Shown here piece by piece: positions 46,601-53,801 of a stretch of 64,000 nt of DNA; the first letter of the stretch is position 1; each line of letters begins with the position of its first letter. The position numbers and the translations under genes are program-made. The notes below the pieces were generated by a model that worked only from the letters and a program-made list of their open reading frames with translations, did not search any database and was not told the DNA's origin. This stretch comes from Alteromonadaceae bacterium 2753L.S.0a.02. Its GTDB lineage: Bacteria > Pseudomonadota > Gammaproteobacteria > Pseudomonadales > Cellvibrionaceae. The stretch lies in NCBI GenBank assembly GCA_007827375.1, contig VISH01000002.1:4324527-4388526 (forward strand), read 5' to 3'.

Positions 46601-46784
46601 GGAACCAACCGGCTATTTGGACTTCTCCATGGGTTACTGGTTTAACGACTACGTGAGCGTGTACCTGAAGGGTACCAATATCACCGAACAAAACCGCAAA
46701 ACCTATTCGCAGTACACAGACCAATTCCACTCGCTCTGGGTACAGGAAAGGAGGCTCGCTATGGGTCTGACCATATCGATCTAA
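43674..46784 (+). CDS. TonB-dependent outer-membrane receptor (Xanthomonas/Caulobacter oligosaccharide type)
   Basis: A 1036-residue receptor. The signal peptide ends GSLANAQ. The plug domain starts EEVVVWGLRASQAKAIDLKR (in outline) with DSIVAEDIGRMPDTT and SLQRVPGVQINRE, the pattern of the TIGR01782 group, typical of oligosaccharide uptake in polysaccharide degraders. The beta-barrel occupies the rest and ends RRLAMGLTISI with a hydrophobic last strand. It lies 52 bases before the GH5 lipoprotein gene in the same direction, so the pair probably captures, cuts and imports a plant- or algal-type beta-glycan. Energy would come from TonB-ExbBD encoded elsewhere. Confidence 0.93.
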   Translation: MTRNRGIKSRPKVLAAAIGCAIWGSLANAQVEEDTLDELEGGVIIEEVVVWGLRASQAKAIDLKRTSDRIVDSIVAEDIGRMPDTTITDSLQRVPGVQINREANEGTSLNVRGMPQVLTTLNGEQFLSPWTITGVGANYSDIPAGMIGGADVYKSMSAGNIAGGISGLIDLKTINPADLEKGWTGKFAAELSEGSLKSDEAGSDSPDHDLTFYLGHKSDGFSIMVGGFSSSTNAANYQIEEGQRLAFLDTKGGSPGDPLDLDYDGDTTNDWYLVPENFGASSNFMERNRLGASLGMHMQFNDNWSGRFDLFYTSMDQYDRGVKAVFSGQSSADAYEVNGEAPLVEEELFNVLQPGTRVSYGNDISYVDANGNVQNRSIHAVHVAQVESAQFQTESGSEINRTGALNSNIQLDYTNRDNFEASFRYVHGAADRNQREGQLVQGTPAWLWEDVDGIPGKDAIEPYSLTVDYTRDIPTFSFDADLSSADLLQKYQAFASGEDTEATLDILRADFTFKFDGMISSVDFGLRHGIRTADKTVFHYVTPTGRYSSFADPRVPVDLRYRLREGNEVWERFPMVRDFDYLAESEVMRTIGGLQDNGFSRDDTVVYTDFGPIKGFEGGVSAIDPKAWDNTLDFMNRLYPGTKTLTDPTASYSVEEGSTSLYGQMNFEGTLGLPFTGNLGLRIINTTRSVDKPIVPSVLDRFNSTGYDYEDRVVFLYDTETVDGSFVDVLPSLNLNFEITRDLMWRIGAASTLARNDLDNVGSGLVLEYQPCVKTDQNGDPVTVLDQNGNEVTEDVACVRSGTELGDADIEPWRATVYNTSMEWYFGDNSILSGGLFLINVDSSVELYQEQRNFVDGDGINRGHLANVWVTENAGASDLYGFEFGYRQPFTFLPWILNSTGVEFNYTYSDSESADIDVNGDALPLPSNSKHQTNLILWYERDAFSFRLAYNWRSEEYIDRVRLTTNETPLSLGNWQEPTGYLDFSMGYWFNDYVSVYLKGTNITEQNRKTYSQYTDQFHSLWVQERRLAMGLTISI

Positions 46785-46836
46785 CGCGCCTCGAAACACT
46801 GACCTAGAGACAATGAATTTAAACTGGAGTACACAA

Positions 46837-49542
46837 ATGAAATTACGGTTAAATTATTTCGCACTGGCCTTCGGCGCACTGCTGCTCTCGGGCTGTGGTG
46901 GCTCGGGCCTGGCCGGTGGTGGCGACGACGTTGATCCGCTAACCCCCGAGGTGGAAGAAGAGTTCGTACCAACCGGCCCTAAACCGCCGGAAGGTGCTGC
47001 AGTAATTACCACTGACGACAGCAACATCTACGATGTGAGCGGTGAGTCGGTACTGTTGCGAGGTGTCAACCTGCAATACGGCGATAGCCCAGCGACCCGT
47101 CTGGCTGGCATCGCCGCTATCCGCGATGTGAGTTCCAATGTGGTGCGCCTGATGCTTAAGCAAACCACTACAAGCGTACAGTTGGCTGCCGCGCTCGATG
47201 AAATAGTCGCCAATGATATGGTGGCGATCCTTACCTTGGACGACCCAGACAACATCGCTTGTAATGATAACGACGACTACATGATCGATTCCGCCACTGA
47301 CCTATGGCTGAAAGACTGGGTTGCGGTACTGGCGGAGGGGAAATACCAGTCGCACCTGATGATCAACATCGCCAATGAATGGGGCCCGATGAACATCTTC
47401 AATGCCAATAGTATTGGTTATGATGCGTACATCGCGAGCTACAAAATCATGATCCGGCGTTTTAGGGAATCGGGTTTTAAAGTGCCGCTGGTGATTGATG
47501 CCCCTCATTGTGGCCGCGACTATAACGCATTCCTCGGTGGCCGGGGCCGCGAGCTGAAAGCCGCCGACCCGGAACAAAATCTGGTGCTCTCTGCCCACGC
47601 TTTCGGTAGCCGCTGGAACAGCCGCCGTGAAATTACTTATGCAGCCGAGCAGCTTGCCAAAGAAAAATTACCTCTGGTAATCACTGAATTTGGTGGTTCT
47701 GAAGTGAGTGGCGTCGGCTCCATAGATCACATGGAATTGCTGCAAATCGCTGCCGGTGAAACTGCGTTGAGCATCGATCTGCCCTGGGCCACTCCGTCGG
47801 ATAAAGCGGGATATGGCTATGTTTTCGCTAGCCCCATGGACTTTTCTCTCGGAGCAGGGATACAGTTCGACGTATACATCCCAGGGCAATACCAGCAGGA
47901 TGGCAAACTCACCCTTCAAGCCTTTTTGTTTGACAACCAGGGACGCTATGCGGGTACCACGGCGCTCACTGCAGACACCTTCGAGGGCGATGCCTGGAAC
48001 CAAGTGGTTGTAAGCATCGACGATGCCAACGATTTGGTGAATGCGGTGGCAGGTTTCGATTTAGCCAACATCAGCCGTGTCGGCGTGGAGCTCTACGCTA
48101 ATGGCAAGCCTGTAGATGTTACCGGCGGCATTAAACTTGACAACATACTGGTAGGCATAGAAGCGGGTGGTAACTCTTCTGCGGCTTACCAAGCCACTTT
48201 CGACTCTACTACCGAAGGATGGGCCATCGGTTTTGGTGCTGGCGATTCAAGCAGCGTCAATCAGGATAACGGCCACCTAACCCTGCTCGCGCCCTGGGAT
48301 GCAGAGAATGCTTCGTCTCAAATCGGCTATGGCGGTTTACCAAGCAACGACCCGGCGATTGATATCTCACAACCCATGACCTTAAGCGTGGAGGTTTTTA
48401 TACCCAACGAATATGCCGATGAAACTGGCTTTAACTTACAGTTTTTCTTCAATGGTGAGAGCTACACCGGTTTCGCCGGCTTTGGCTATCGAACGCTTGC
48501 AGCGTTCAATCTGGGTGAATGGAATACAGTCACATTTGAGATTCTGGACTTTGAAGAGAGTGCCGGGTACGTATCATCTGACTTTCCGCTCGATGCGCCA
48601 GTTCAACAAGTCGGTATCCAGGTAGGCGGTATCACTTCGGCAAAAACCGAAGCGCTACGCTTCGACAATTTCCAAATAATTCCCGAAGAGCCCGCTGAAG
48701 TCGTAACTGTCTATGAGTCGAACTTTGAGTTCGACGATGGCTGGGGTCGCAGTTTTGGTGCGGGCGATGACAGCTCGGTCAATGTTGCCGATGGAGTGCT
48801 TCAGGTTCTCGCCCCCTGGGGAGAGGAAGGCAGCGCGAACAATATTGCTTTCGCGTATCGCTCTGCCGCGAGTTTGCGCCCAGGAGTTGATTTCTCTCAG
48901 CCCATGACCGTTACTATGGATGTGTTTATCCCCGAGAGTTACGACGACGAAAGTGATTTCAACCTGCAATACTGGTTTGGCGCAAACGATTACTCGGGCT
49001 TTGCCGGTATCGGCTACCGCAACCGAGACGGCTTGGTATTAGGTGCCTGGCAAACCATCACAGTCACATTCAGTGACATTGTTGCTGAGGCAGGATTCAT
49101 AACCGACGGCTTCGTACTCGACCGACCACCGCGTCAGTTTGGTGTCATGTTGTCGGGCATCAATAATGCCCATGACGAACCGATCTTAATTGACAACTTC
49201 GTGGTGGAACGCCTGGGCGCCTCGTTGGTACCCGCCAATATCGTGCTCGACATTCCATTTGCCACCCAGGAACAAATTGACGCCTTCCCGCTCACCTATT
49301 GGGACGGCGAACAGTGGACGGAATCGACTCTCAGTGGCGCAACTATGCTCGATTACTCACTGAACCCCTTCGGCTGGGTGGCCTGGAGTTGGATCGGCAG
49401 CACAGAGGGTGAAGGTGAAACCGTGGGAGTTCTGGATCTTTCCACGTCAGAAGACACCGCCGAACTCACCACCCGTGGCGACGAAATCGTATTCGGCGAA
49501 AAAGGCATCGTGGAAACCGCTCAAGACGCCAATTTCCAGTAG
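46837..49542 (+). CDS. GH5-type glycoside hydrolase lipoprotein with internal beta-sandwich modules
   Basis: I use ATG 46837 (GGAG seven bases upstream), giving 901 residues and a lipoprotein leader ending LLLSGC. After an acidic linker a GH5-like barrel starts (ESVLLRGVNLQYG). The acid/base Glu is in INIANEWGP (about E181) and the nucleophile in PLVITEFGGSE (about E284). Next come three related modules of about 150-165 residues, two of which share SQPMTLSVEVFIP-type and SGFAGIGYR-type motifs; the first is shorter. At the very end (about 850-895) FGWVAWSWIGSTEG, VLDLS and TTRGDEIVFGEKGI look like the last strand of a GH5 barrel. The catalytic fold thus seems split around the modules. Mannanase or cellulase specificity cannot be told. 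Confidence 0.82.
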   Translation: MKLRLNYFALAFGALLLSGCGGSGLAGGGDDVDPLTPEVEEEFVPTGPKPPEGAAVITTDDSNIYDVSGESVLLRGVNLQYGDSPATRLAGIAAIRDVSSNVVRLMLKQTTTSVQLAAALDEIVANDMVAILTLDDPDNIACNDNDDYMIDSATDLWLKDWVAVLAEGKYQSHLMINIANEWGPMNIFNANSIGYDAYIASYKIMIRRFRESGFKVPLVIDAPHCGRDYNAFLGGRGRELKAADPEQNLVLSAHAFGSRWNSRREITYAAEQLAKEKLPLVITEFGGSEVSGVGSIDHMELLQIAAGETALSIDLPWATPSDKAGYGYVFASPMDFSLGAGIQFDVYIPGQYQQDGKLTLQAFLFDNQGRYAGTTALTADTFEGDAWNQVVVSIDDANDLVNAVAGFDLANISRVGVELYANGKPVDVTGGIKLDNILVGIEAGGNSSAAYQATFDSTTEGWAIGFGAGDSSSVNQDNGHLTLLAPWDAENASSQIGYGGLPSNDPAIDISQPMTLSVEVFIPNEYADETGFNLQFFFNGESYTGFAGFGYRTLAAFNLGEWNTVTFEILDFEESAGYVSSDFPLDAPVQQVGIQVGGITSAKTEALRFDNFQIIPEEPAEVVTVYESNFEFDDGWGRSFGAGDDSSVNVADGVLQVLAPWGEEGSANNIAFAYRSAASLRPGVDFSQPMTVTMDVFIPESYDDESDFNLQYWFGANDYSGFAGIGYRNRDGLVLGAWQTITVTFSDIVAEAGFITDGFVLDRPPRQFGVMLSGINNAHDEPILIDNFVVERLGASLVPANIVLDIPFATQEQIDAFPLTYWDGEQWTESTLSGATMLDYSLNPFGWVAWSWIGSTEGEGETVGVLDLSTSEDTAELTTRGDEIVFGEKGIVETAQDANFQ

Positions 49543-49564
49543 CGCCCTCAGCTCAGGTCATCGC

Positions 49565-49596
49565 AAACCGCAGCTTTTCAGCTGCGGTTTTTTTTT
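49565..49596 (+). terminator. Intrinsic terminator after the GH5 gene
   Basis: AACCGCAGC and GCTGCGGTT pair perfectly around TTTTCA and are followed by about nine T. It lies 23 bases past the stop. Confidence 0.95.
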
Positions 49597-49650
49597 GCGT
49601 TATACCTCAATTCCGTTTAGTGTTACCGGGCGTTTTTGTTGAGCGACCCC

Positions 49651-50538
49651 ATGCCCAGATTTAACGCCGGATTCGGCACCCTTTACCTCTCCGTAGTGCT
49701 ACTCAGCCTCAATGGCTTATTTGCCCGCAGCATCGCACTGGATTCCACCAGCATCACCCAATTACGCAGTGTCATAGCTGGCCTGGCGCTCGCCGCATTA
49801 ATTCGCCTGCAGCGACGTAGTTTGGGGATTCCACGCGGTAAACGCGCCTTGGTGTACGGCCTGGGGATATTACTCGGCCTGCATTGGATTACCTTTTTCA
49901 AGGCCATGCAGGTGTCATCGGTAGCCGTGGGCATTTTGGCCCTGTTTACCCATCCGGTGTTTACGGTATTGCTTGAACCGATATTTCATCGCAAAACACC
50001 GAAATTGAGGGACTTGATCGCGGCAGCAATAGTGATAGTGGGTATTGCAATTATGGTGTCGTCACAGCTTAGCGGTGCTCAACACAATGCAGACTTCCAG
50101 CAATTGAGCGTGGCGGAGATTCGCGTGGGCGTGTTCTGGGGAGTCTTGTCTGCGGTACTCTTTGCGGCCCGTAATACCGCGCAAAAATACTGGCTGCACC
50201 AAATTCCCAGCAGCAACATCATGTTGCATCAGGTGATTATTATTGCGCTTATGCTCGCCGTATTTTGCGATTGGCAGCGCGCCCTTAATTTGCCTGGTGA
50301 GCAATGGCTGTTGCTGGCCTTGTTAGGCGTGTTTTGCACAGCAGGCGCGCACACCCTGGTGAGTGCCAGCTTAAAACATTTAGCGGCAAAAACTGTGGCA
50401 CTTATCAGTTGCCTACAACCTCTGCTGGCCGCGTTGTTTGCCTGGCTAGTGCTTGCTGAGGCTCCAAGCCTGCAAGTGGCACTGGGGGGTGCAATCATTG
50501 TCGGCGTTGCCATCTACGAATCCCGTGCCAAAGTTTGA
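49651..50538 (+). CDS. EamA/DMT-family membrane transporter
   Basis: About 295 residues with ten hydrophobic segments in two EamA halves (LYLSVVLLSLNGLFARSIAL; GVFWGVLSAVLFAARNTAQK at the second). Drug/metabolite transporters of this family export amino acids, nucleosides or drugs; no substrate can be assigned. The conserved HWITFFKAMQVSSVAVG stretch and the Pro in LFTHPVFTVL are typical. ATG 49651 is chosen; a TTG five codons earlier (49636) is an alternative. The GH5 terminator just upstream makes it a separate unit. Confidence 0.9.
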   Translation: MPRFNAGFGTLYLSVVLLSLNGLFARSIALDSTSITQLRSVIAGLALAALIRLQRRSLGIPRGKRALVYGLGILLGLHWITFFKAMQVSSVAVGILALFTHPVFTVLLEPIFHRKTPKLRDLIAAAIVIVGIAIMVSSQLSGAQHNADFQQLSVAEIRVGVFWGVLSAVLFAARNTAQKYWLHQIPSSNIMLHQVIIIALMLAVFCDWQRALNLPGEQWLLLALLGVFCTAGAHTLVSASLKHLAAKTVALISCLQPLLAALFAWLVLAEAPSLQVALGGAIIVGVAIYESRAKV

Positions 50539-50913
50539 ATATCGCGATAAATCATTGCGTCGCTGAGTGATGCCGTCGGTTATCGCCTGCGAATATTAAG
50601 CACAAAAAAATCTGGCGGTAAGTTCATGTGAACGCCAGGAGATTCAATAGAGCGCCAATCTGATATAAGCCCATTTCGATTGAACCAAGGCGATATAGTT
50701 TAAGTTATTTTAAGCCCCAACTTTCTTATCGCTAAACTAATTTAAAATGCAATGTCATCCCGCATTATTACTGTATTAACAGGTATTCACCCAACTAATC
50801 ATCCCGCCCTTTATTAATCCCCTATTTATGAAGGTCTATACTTTACTGAAGGCGTTTTTCACCAGGCCTTATATTCGCTTCTTTTTTTCAACATTTCTAA
50901 TGGAGTCTCGCAC
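50539..50913. other. Intergenic with an orphan minus-strand terminator-like hairpin
   Basis: 375 bases between the EamA gene and the response-regulator gene. At 50604-50639 the minus strand reads CTGGC..TTCACATGAA..GCCAG followed by seven T, the form of an intrinsic terminator with a bulge. No minus-strand gene precedes it, so it could end an antisense or small RNA started between 50640 and 50913. No other structure was seen. Confidence 0.3.
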
Positions 50914-52122
50914 ATGGGAGTGTCTGTGCTCATCGTTGACGATTCGCTCGCAATTTGCGAAGTGCTCCACGCCATGCTCAAAGATTATGGCGTAGATAAT
51001 GTCAACTATTGTCACAGTGGTGAAGACGCCCTACTGCGTGTCGAACGCGATCCGGCGCGCTACGATGCCCTGTTTATCGACCTGCATATGGATGGCATGG
51101 ACGGCCTTGAACTGATGCACAAATTACACGACCTGCGCTATCGCGGTGGTGTTGTGGTAATGTCGGCGCTGGAAAAGAAAATTCTCGATTTCACGCTGGA
51201 AGTGATCAGCAATTACAATTTGCGCGTTCTGGGTTCCGCTGAAAAGCCCCTGGATAAAGCGTTAATTGGTTTTATGGTAAAACGCATAAACAGCTATTAC
51301 CCGGTGTTGTCGCGCAGCGAAAAACTTCTGAAGCGACGTGAGGTATATACGGCGATCAAAGAGGGGCGTGTGCTCCCCTATTTCCAACCCAAAATATCGA
51401 GTGTTGACAACAGCATTATGGGGCTCGAATGTTTGGTGCGATTACAAATTGATGGCAGCGTAGTTTCGCCTGCGGCGTTTTTACCGGTTGCTGAAAGATT
51501 TGAACTGGTTGAAGCACTTACTGATTGTATGTTGGATGTAGCACTGCCAGCGTACAAATCTTTTCTCGATGAATGTAATCTGGATTGTTGCATCGCCATC
51601 AATCTGTCACCGCTTCAACTCTACAATGACCTGTTGCCAGACACTCTGCACGAATATTTAAAAAAACATCAGGTTCCCATCACTAAAGTTGTATTGGAAA
51701 TTACAGAGAATCATGCGATTCGCGACGATCGACAATTAAAGAACCTTAACCGTTTAAGGATTCATGGTTTCAGGCTGTCACTGGACGACTATGGTGCAGG
51801 ATTTACCAACCTTCGCCAGCTGAAAAACCTGCCCTTCAACGAAATAAAACTGGATGCCCAGTTGGTGCAGGGGATACACCGCGATAAGGTGTTGCGCGTT
51901 ATTGTGGAATCCATTCGCACAGTGACCCAACAGATGGGGCTCACCTTAATTGCCGAGGGTGTTGCCGATTCGCGAGATCTGGTGGTAATGAGCGAGCTTG
52001 GCGTAGACGCCTACCAGGGCTATTTATTTTGCCGCCCCAAACCCCGCGAAGAATTAGTGCGTTGGTATGCAGCCTGGAAACAGGCAACCGACGCCGGAGA
52101 AAATCACCTCAACGCCTCTTGA
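50914..52122 (+). CDS. Response regulator with EAL cyclic-di-GMP phosphodiesterase domain
   Basis: A 402-residue cytosolic protein. The receiver domain has VLIVDDS, the phosphoacceptor Asp about position 56 in LFIDLHMDGMDG, and the SAEKP switch region. The EAL domain (about 145-385) has the variant ECL in GLECLVRL with the first Glu kept. INLSP, EITEN, DDYGAGFTN, IAEGV and YQGYLFCRP follow, so metal and catalytic residues look present and hydrolysis of c-di-GMP is likely. No partner kinase lies beside it. Its last 14 bases overlap the 3' end of the convergent HD-GYP gene. Confidence 0.93.
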   Translation: MGVSVLIVDDSLAICEVLHAMLKDYGVDNVNYCHSGEDALLRVERDPARYDALFIDLHMDGMDGLELMHKLHDLRYRGGVVVMSALEKKILDFTLEVISNYNLRVLGSAEKPLDKALIGFMVKRINSYYPVLSRSEKLLKRREVYTAIKEGRVLPYFQPKISSVDNSIMGLECLVRLQIDGSVVSPAAFLPVAERFELVEALTDCMLDVALPAYKSFLDECNLDCCIAINLSPLQLYNDLLPDTLHEYLKKHQVPITKVVLEITENHAIRDDRQLKNLNRLRIHGFRLSLDDYGAGFTNLRQLKNLPFNEIKLDAQLVQGIHRDKVLRVIVESIRTVTQQMGLTLIAEGVADSRDLVVMSELGVDAYQGYLFCRPKPREELVRWYAAWKQATDAGENHLNAS

Positions 52123-53557
52123 GTTCACAAACCTGCGTTAACCAAAGCTGATGCAGTTCGCTTGGCAATTCGGGTTCTTCCTGCCGGTTAAAGTTCAGCA
52201 AGGATTGTTTAACCGCTTCGGTGACATCCGCCATGCCATCGTTTTCCAACAGAGAAATGGTTTTTTCCGGCGCCCAAATGGGTGTAAGTTGCGTTTTTTG
52301 GGCAGGCACCGCCTCGGCAAATTGCTGCAAGCGAAGTATAAAACGACGAATGTGATACAGAATTTCCTGCATCATTAAAAAAGCATCTTCCACTTCACGG
52401 TAGGCGTGCGCCAGACACTCCTTCTCCACTTGATCGAGCCAGCGAATATAGCCGTCGTTAATTAAACCGGATTGCTTCATGGCAACTGTAATGTGCTGCA
52501 ACAAACTCTGAAATGAGAAAAATCGCGCATTGGCGATGGCCAATTGGTTTTGCTCGAGAAATACATCGGCCTGCTCCACAAACACTTTGATATAGTCGTG
52601 CCGCTCGCGCACCTGATTAATTAACAGTGGCATCAGTTCCTCTGGCACACTGCAGCTGTCTGTTGCCGTGCCCAAACGTAACAGAATAATTAAATCGGCT
52701 GCCGGTTGCCCAGGTTTATTGAGATGATTCATTTGAATAATTGGAATCAGATCGTGCAAGGTACGCGCGCGCGGCCGAAAATATTTACTGTAGATTGCAT
52801 GGGCGCTCTCCAACAACAACAGATAACGCCCTAGGGGTGCCAATTGTTTGCCCACTTTCTGAGCGGGGTAGCCGGTGCCGTCCAATTCCTCATGATGCTC
52901 GCGAACAGCGCGCATAACAGTTTGCGCCACTTCCGGGATATACATCAGGATCTCATAGCCAATTTCGGGGTGTTGTGTCATTTCCTCCCAGATTTCGCAG
53001 TCGAGCAGCGTTGACTCGGCTAATACCTGATGATTTAAAAACAAAAGCCCGATATCGTGAATTAAACCGGCCAGAAAAGCTTCATAGATCCTCTCGCTCT
53101 CCTTGCCCTGACGGGAAAATAAAATCATTGCGAACCAGGCACAAAACGCTCCCCGTTCAAAAACACGTGGCGCACGTAATTTCATAACCCACAAGAGCTG
53201 ACTGAGATTTTTATCGGCACATACCTGCTCGCACATCCCCAACAATAAGCTGTCATCGTTGGCTTTGGTGTAAAGCTCGCAGAGCACGGGATCGTCGTGG
53301 AAATATCCACTTAGGGCTTTATGTAAGGTGCCCCCGGTAAAAGTGCCGGCAATAAATACATTCATACCCACCGGCTGAATGAGGTTGTTTCCCCTAATGG
53401 CTGTGGCAGCACTTTGTGAGAATCGACTACCGCTGGGAACAATAACCTGGCGATTGGTGGCGAGTATATCTTCCATTACGAGTACATTGTAATCGCAATT
53501 AATAGCCACCAGATGGCGCACGTAGTTTTCCATTAAGGCCAGTTTTTCATCCATCAT
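52109..53557 (-). CDS. HD-GYP-domain protein, predicted cyclic-di-GMP phosphodiesterase
   Basis: About 482 residues from ATG 53557; the longer frame to 53635 has no better start. The N-terminal part has no recognised sensor domain. The central part carries the HD-GYP signatures: GLIHDIGLLFL with the HD metal pair, HPEIGYEIL, and REHHEELDGTGYP with the HHExxDGxGYP motif. These enzymes cut c-di-GMP to pGpG or GMP. The C-terminal about 150 residues are helical with a QVRERHDYIKVFVEQAD-type segment. It converges with and overlaps the EAL gene by 14 bases, so transcription of one may dampen the other. Confidence 0.87.
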   Translation of the reverse strand: MMDEKLALMENYVRHLVAINCDYNVLVMEDILATNRQVIVPSGSRFSQSAATAIRGNNLIQPVGMNVFIAGTFTGGTLHKALSGYFHDDPVLCELYTKANDDSLLLGMCEQVCADKNLSQLLWVMKLRAPRVFERGAFCAWFAMILFSRQGKESERIYEAFLAGLIHDIGLLFLNHQVLAESTLLDCEIWEEMTQHPEIGYEILMYIPEVAQTVMRAVREHHEELDGTGYPAQKVGKQLAPLGRYLLLLESAHAIYSKYFRPRARTLHDLIPIIQMNHLNKPGQPAADLIILLRLGTATDSCSVPEELMPLLINQVRERHDYIKVFVEQADVFLEQNQLAIANARFFSFQSLLQHITVAMKQSGLINDGYIRWLDQVEKECLAHAYREVEDAFLMMQEILYHIRRFILRLQQFAEAVPAQKTQLTPIWAPEKTISLLENDGMADVTEAVKQSLLNFNRQEEPELPSELHQLWLTQVCELKRR

Positions 53558-53801
53558 ATCTTGCTTGCATGCTATTGAAATTCCGTTCAGCTGCAGGCAT
53601 CTGTCGCACAGGTTCTGCTGAACTCGTACCAACACGCGCTACAACGGTAACGGCTGGCTTCCTTAAAGTATAGACAGCTCTGGCGGGATAGGTATTGGGG
53701 GGAATAGTGCAGGCAGCGTTATAAGGAGAGTACGCCCAAGCGGAGTAAGTACCCACTTCCCCATAAGTGCCATACCGCTTAAAGAAGCTTGGAATATCGG
53801 C

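Noticed and set aside
50914..52122. Degenerate, inactive EAL domain because the motif reads ECL
   Set aside because: The first Glu and the later EITEN, DDYGAGF and EGV residues are kept; ECL variants can be active, so I keep it as a likely enzyme.
52109..53557. HDOD-domain protein
   Set aside because: The HHEELDGTGYP motif is that of HD-GYP domains, which HDOD proteins lack.
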